Of a DNA stretch of 33,573 nucleotides, positions 30,286-33,573 are shown one piece after another. The first letter of the stretch is position 1. Every line of letters begins with the position of its first letter. The translations under genes and the position numbers were made by a program. Source of the DNA: an uncultured bacterium (GTDB lineage: Bacteria; Bacillota_I; Bacilli_A; RF39; UBA660); contig CASFPB010000004.1 in NCBI GenBank assembly GCA_949296605.1, positions 1 to 33,573 on the forward strand, read 5' to 3'. Below the pieces are notes generated by a model. It made no database searches, had not been told where the DNA came from, and saw nothing but the letters and a program-made list of their open reading frames with translations.

Positions 30286-31011
30286 GTGTTAAGTGAAGTA
30301 GAAGGTTATATACTAAGTGAAACATCATACGGAGAAACTAGTAAAATAATTAATGTTTGGACAAAAGAATATGGCATAATTGGTATAATGTGTAAGGGGG
30401 CTAAAAGTTTAAAGTCCAAAAATAGAGTTTCAACAATGCGTTTTTCTTATGCAAGATTTAATATATATTTAAAACAAGGTAAACTTTCTACTTTAATCAG
30501 TGCTGATGTAATAAACCCTTTAAAAAAAATTCGCAGCGATATAACATTAATTGGATATATAAGTTATTTAACAGAACTTACAGAACAGGTTATTAAACAA
30601 AATAACGATTCATCATTATATGATGATTTTATAAATGCAATTTTAAAAATAGAAGAAGGTTTAGACCCATTAGTTATTACAAATATATTAGAAATAAAAT
30701 ATTTAGAAAAATTAGGAGTATTATTCAATTTAGATGAATGTGTTTTATGTGGTTCTAAAAATAATATAGTTACAATTGATTCTGATAAAGGAGGATTTAT
30801 TTGTCTTAACTGTTTAACAAATGAAGTTATTGTAGATAAAAAGGCAATAAAAATGTTACGAATGTATTACTATATTAATATTAAAAGCATTACTAACATA
30901 AAAGTTGAAGATAATATTAAAAATACAATTAATAAATTTTTAGATATGTATTATGATAGATATACTGGATTATATTTAAATAGCAAAAATTTTTTAAAAA
31001 ATGTAATATAA
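30286..31011 (+). CDS. recO: DNA repair protein RecO
   Basis: A 241-aa recombination mediator that anneals complementary strands and helps load RecA with RecF and RecR. The N-terminal OB fold starts with EVEGYILSETSYGETSKI and continues with IMCKGAKS. The helical domain has a zinc finger, CVLCG then CLNC. It starts at GTG 30286 with AAGAAGGG upstream. A terminator overlaps its 3' end. Confidence 0.95.
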   Translation: MLSEVEGYILSETSYGETSKIINVWTKEYGIIGIMCKGAKSLKSKNRVSTMRFSYARFNIYLKQGKLSTLISADVINPLKKIRSDITLIGYISYLTELTEQVIKQNNDSSLYDDFINAILKIEEGLDPLVITNILEIKYLEKLGVLFNLDECVLCGSKNNIVTIDSDKGGFICLNCLTNEVIVDKKAIKMLRMYYYINIKSITNIKVEDNIKNTINKFLDMYYDRYTGLYLNSKNFLKNVI

Positions 31012-31025
31012 ATTTTTGCTTTTTT
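30982..31025 (+). terminator. Terminator of the yqfC-recO cluster
   Basis: AGCAAAAATT (30982-30991) pairs perfectly with AATTTTTGCT (31011-31020), then T5. The left arm is inside recO. Confidence 0.65.
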
Positions 31026-31026
31026 A

Positions 31027-31054
31027 TTGAAATAAATTAACCATAATGTATAAT
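31027..31054 (+). promoter_or_regulatory. Promoter of the GlyRS gene
   Basis: TTGAAA (31027-31032), 16-nt spacer, TATAAT (31049-31054). No T-box is present in this short gap. Confidence 0.75.
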
Positions 31055-31072
31055 AATTACAGGTGATTATTA

Positions 31073-32446
31073 ATGAAATTAACAATGGAAGAATTAGTTA
31101 ATTATGCTAAACAATATGGATTTATATTTCAAGGTAGTGAAATTTATAATGGTTTATCAAATACATGGGATTATGGTCCATTAGGAACTAATTTAAAAGA
31201 AAACATAAGATGGGCTTGGAAGAAAAAATTTATTCAAGAAAATCCATATAATGTAGGTTTGGATTCAGCAATATTAATGAATCCTAATGTTTGGGTTGCA
31301 TCAGGACATGTTGCAAGTTTTGCTGATCCATTAATTGATTGTAAAAAATGTAAAAGTAGGCAAAGAGCTGACAAATTAATTGAAGATTTTACGAATGGAG
31401 AAATTACCGGAGATGGATTAGATAATGAAACACTTGAAAAATATATAGAAGATAATAAAATTAAGTGCCCTGTTTGTGGAGCAGTTAATTGGACTGGAAT
31501 TAGAAAATTTAATTTATTATTTGAAACATCTATTGGTGTAACAGATGAAACAAAAAATATAGTTTATTTACGCGGTGAAACAGCTCAAGGCATATTTGTC
31601 AATTTTAAAAATGTTGAAAGAAGTATGCGACTTAAATTACCATTTGGTATTGGCCAAACAGGTAAAGCTTTTAGAAATGAAATTACACCAGGAAACTTTA
31701 TTTTTAGAACGAGAGAATTTGAACAAATGGAACTAGAATTTTTTTGTAAACCTAATACTGATTTAGAGTGGTTTGGTTATTGGAAAAGCTTTTGTATGGA
31801 TTTTTTAAAAAGTTTAGGATTAAATGATAAAAATTTAAGATTTAGAGATCATACTAAAGAAGAATTAGCTTTTTATAGTAAAGCAACTACTGATATAGAA
31901 TTTTTATTTCCAATGGGATGGGGTGAACTTTGGGGAATTGCTGATAGAACTGATTATGATTTGGGAGTTCATCAAGAAAAAAGCGGCGTTGATCTTCGTT
32001 ATTTAGATAGTGAAACAAATGAAAAATATTTACCATTTGTAATTGAACCATCAGTTGGACTTGATAGATTATTACTTGCTATACTTACAAATGCATACAA
32101 AAAAGAAACGATTGATAATGAAGAAAGAATAGTTTTAAAAATACACCCAGCATTAGCACCATACAAAGTTACAATTTTACCACTTATAAAAAAGATTCAT
32201 TCTAATAAAGCAAATGACATATACGCAAGATTATGTAAATATTTTGCTTGTAATTATGATGAATCTGGATCTATTGGTAAAAGATACAGAAGAAGTGATG
32301 CAATTGGAACACCGTTTGCAATAACAATTGATGATAATACTATAAATAACAATACCGTTACTTTAAGAGACCGCGATACAATGGAACAAATTACATTAAA
32401 TGTTGATGAATTAGTAGAATATGTAAATAAAAAAATAGATTTTTAA
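31073..32446 (+). CDS. glyS: Glycyl-tRNA synthetase, single-chain (alpha2) type
   Basis: Class II synthetase charging tRNA-Gly; 457 aa, so the eukaryote-like dimeric form rather than the GlyQ+GlyS tetramer found in Bacillus. It shows LVNYAKQYGFIFQGSEIYNG at the N-terminus and TWDYGPLG. A zinc-type pair follows (CKKC and CPVC). RGETAQGIFVNFKN, FRNEITPGNFIFRTREFEQME (motif 2) and IEPSVGLDRLLLAIL (motif 3) come next, with a C-terminal anticodon-binding domain. AGGTG precedes the ATG. It keeps the recO-gly position of Bacillus but has a sigma-A promoter and no T-box. Confidence 0.95.
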   Translation: MKLTMEELVNYAKQYGFIFQGSEIYNGLSNTWDYGPLGTNLKENIRWAWKKKFIQENPYNVGLDSAILMNPNVWVASGHVASFADPLIDCKKCKSRQRADKLIEDFTNGEITGDGLDNETLEKYIEDNKIKCPVCGAVNWTGIRKFNLLFETSIGVTDETKNIVYLRGETAQGIFVNFKNVERSMRLKLPFGIGQTGKAFRNEITPGNFIFRTREFEQMELEFFCKPNTDLEWFGYWKSFCMDFLKSLGLNDKNLRFRDHTKEELAFYSKATTDIEFLFPMGWGELWGIADRTDYDLGVHQEKSGVDLRYLDSETNEKYLPFVIEPSVGLDRLLLAILTNAYKKETIDNEERIVLKIHPALAPYKVTILPLIKKIHSNKANDIYARLCKYFACNYDESGSIGKRYRRSDAIGTPFAITIDDNTINNNTVTLRDRDTMEQITLNVDELVEYVNKKIDF

Positions 32447-32449
32447 CTA

Positions 32450-32478
32450 TTGCTAAAAATGTAAAAAAATGATAAAAT
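32450..32478 (+). promoter_or_regulatory. Promoter of sepF-divIVA
   Basis: TTGCTA (32450-32455), 17-nt spacer, TAAAAT (32473-32478). The -10 is good and the -35 only moderate. Confidence 0.55.
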
Positions 32479-32504
32479 GGGTTATAGACTAGGGAGGAAT
32501 CACA

Positions 32505-32918
32505 ATGGGTATTAACTTGAAAAAAATATTTACTTATGACGGTGATGACGATAATTTATTAGGAACAGAAGATGAATATTACAATATGAGTGAAGAAGAA
32601 GCGATTAAAGAAGCAGATAAATCTGGTAATAAAATGATTCTTCTTGAACCCCGTGCTTATTCTGAATCACAACAAATAGCAGATCATTTAAAAAATCGCA
32701 ATAGTGTGGTAGTTAATTTAAAAAGAGTAACATCTGATCAAGCAAAAAGAATTATTGACTTTTTAAGTGGTGTGATTTATGCTATTGGTGGTTCGATGCA
32801 AAAAATAGGAGTTGGGATTTACTTATGTGCTCCTAAAAATGTAAATGTTCAAGGAAAAATTAGTGATGAATCCGAAAAAGCAAATAAAAATAATACAGAT
32901 GAAGAACTAGATTGGTAA
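32505..32918 (+). CDS. sepF: Cell division protein SepF
   Basis: A 137-aa protein that tethers and bundles FtsZ at the division site. It has an N-terminal short helix (MGINLKKIF), an acidic linker, and the conserved domain with LLEPRAYSESQQIADHLKNR, VVVNLKRVTSDQAKRIIDFLSG and YAIGGSMQKIGVGIYLCAP. The N-terminal helix usually binds the membrane. GGGAGG precedes the ATG. It is followed by divIVA, as in Firmicutes division clusters. Confidence 0.95.
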   Translation: MGINLKKIFTYDGDDDNLLGTEDEYYNMSEEEAIKEADKSGNKMILLEPRAYSESQQIADHLKNRNSVVVNLKRVTSDQAKRIIDFLSGVIYAIGGSMQKIGVGIYLCAPKNVNVQGKISDESEKANKNNTDEELDW

Positions 32919-32933
32919 TATAGAGGTGGCCTT

Positions 32934-33362
32934 ATGGTTAATAAATTCAGTTCAAGTATACAAGGCTATAATAAAGAAGAAGTAAATAATTTTGTAAAAG
33001 AAGTAACTGTTGAATATGAAAATATGTTAAAAAAACTTAAAAGTAGTTGCGAAATTATTGAATCGTTAAGAAGTGAACTCAAGCATTATAAAGATATCGA
33101 GTCAACTTTAAATAGGGCAATTTTGATAGCTGAAGAATCAACTAGCAATATAAAAAAGGCTGCTTATGATGAATCTAAAGTTATAATAGAAGATGCTAAA
33201 AGGAATGCTACTAAATTATTAAATAATGCTTTAACAAAAGCTGAAAGAATTGAATCTGATGCTGAAAGTTTAAGAAGAAAAGTAGCAGTATATAAAAGAA
33301 GATTTAGAGATTTGATTGAAGATCAATTAGATGAATTAGAACAATTTGATGATAGAATGTAA
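32934..33362 (+). CDS. divIVA: DivIVA-family protein
   Basis: A 142-aa coiled-coil protein that marks curved membranes at poles and septa. The N-terminal membrane-binding domain has FSSSIQGYNKEEVNNFVKEV. A predicted coiled coil follows, with LNRAILIAEESTSNIKKAAYDE and long E/K-rich heptads to the end. It is shorter than typical DivIVA, as in reduced genomes, and could equally be a GpsB-like member. GAGGTGG precedes the ATG. It lies 15 nt after sepF. Confidence 0.9.
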   Translation: MVNKFSSSIQGYNKEEVNNFVKEVTVEYENMLKKLKSSCEIIESLRSELKHYKDIESTLNRAILIAEESTSNIKKAAYDESKVIIEDAKRNATKLLNNALTKAERIESDAESLRRKVAVYKRRFRDLIEDQLDELEQFDDRM

Positions 33363-33459
33363 AAGTAATTTTTGTCAAATTGTTTTTATTTGCTATATTT
33401 TTGTAATTATGTTATATTCTAGTAGTAAGTATCTTTTCTTTGACAGCAAAATAGAAAAA

Positions 33460-33490
33460 AGCTAGGTCTAATAAGGCCTAGCTCAATTTT
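33460..33490. terminator. Bidirectional terminator after divIVA
   Basis: AGCTAGGTC (33460-33468) pairs with GGCCTAGCT (33475-33483), 9 bp with a 6-nt loop. T5 follows on the plus strand. The A run at 33455-33460 gives a T run on the minus strand, which suggests a convergent gene to the right. Confidence 0.75.
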
Positions 33491-33516
33491 TAATTGTTGT
33501 GCACCAAAACTTTTTT

Positions 33517-33573
33517 CTAAAAATTTAAAATTTTTTTAATTTGTGATAAAGTAAGGTATTTATGAGATAAATC
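33517..33573 (-). CDS. Possible tail of a convergent gene (runs off right edge)
   Basis: The minus strand has one frame open from the window edge for 18 codons, ending in LSQIKKILNF and a TAG at 33519-33517. The bidirectional terminator lies just beyond it. This is the right arrangement for the end of a minus-strand gene, but the tail is too short to identify; chance is quite possible in AT-rich DNA. Confidence 0.25.
   Translation of the reverse strand, partial: DLSHKYLTLSQIKKILNF

Noticed and set aside
31012-31072. T-box for the glycyl-tRNA synthetase gene
   Set aside because: The 61-nt gap is too short and holds only a terminator tail and a sigma-A promoter.
1-33573. Mycoplasma-type genetic code (TGA as Trp)
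   Set aside because: TGA ends several genes at natural positions and tryptophan is encoded by TGG throughout the conserved proteins.

Overview
The window is very AT-rich, densely coded and reads with the standard bacterial code: TGA is used as a stop, for example at 14677-14679, 17613-17615 and 24926-24928. Gene content and order are those of a low-GC Gram-positive (Bacillota) with a reduced, Bacilli- or RF39-like chromosome. Supporting signs are T-box leaders, SepF and DivIVA, the yqeY-yqfC-yqfD-ybeY-dgkA-era-yqzL-recO-glyS order known from Bacillus, and sporulation-family genes (SpoVIF, YqfC, YqfD). The lineage is inferred from synteny and cannot be fixed to species.

Layout. 1-300: the 5' end of a minus-strand transposase-like gene running off the left edge, then structured non-coding DNA. 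393-3624: a cell-wall hydrolase, then the GTPases EngB and Der with a pseudopilin between them. 3631-6273: two paralogous minus-strand Cys-His-Asp proteins flanking spoVIF, and an unknown gene divergent from one of them. 6364-10051: an AI-2E family permease, an alanine T-box, a nucleotide kinase-like gene and a short AlaS. 10131-14679: an AMP-forming ligase, a hybrid histidine kinase and an HPt-receiver protein. 14791-17615: purine nucleoside phosphorylase, a phosphohexomutase and a membrane protein. 17663-22779: an isoleucine T-box with a long IleS, tRNA-Arg(CCG) and a transglutaminase-like protein. 22880-25616: a peptide-export operon. 25701-31011: the rpsU-yqeY to recO housekeeping cluster. 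31073-33362: GlyRS, SepF and DivIVA. The last 200 bases hold a bidirectional terminator and perhaps the tail of a convergent gene.

The most notable system is at 22880-25616. A C39-peptidase ABC exporter overlaps a short membrane-anchored accessory gene. Two tiny genes follow, each with a strong Shine-Dalgarno. Both encode textbook double-glycine-type leaders (L-12, E-8, L-7, I/V-4, A/G-2, G-1) followed by short hydrophobic or cationic mature peptides with GxxxG motifs. This looks like an uncharacterised two-peptide (class IIb-like) bacteriocin locus with its own processing exporter and no recognisable immunity gene.

Other points of interest are the paralogous cysteine-protease/transglutaminase-like pair around spoVIF, a perfect dyad joining two back-to-back promoters at 5635-5656, an AlaS that lacks the C-terminal domain, a kinase placed under alanine T-box control, and a hairpin that covers the ribosome-binding site of yqzL.
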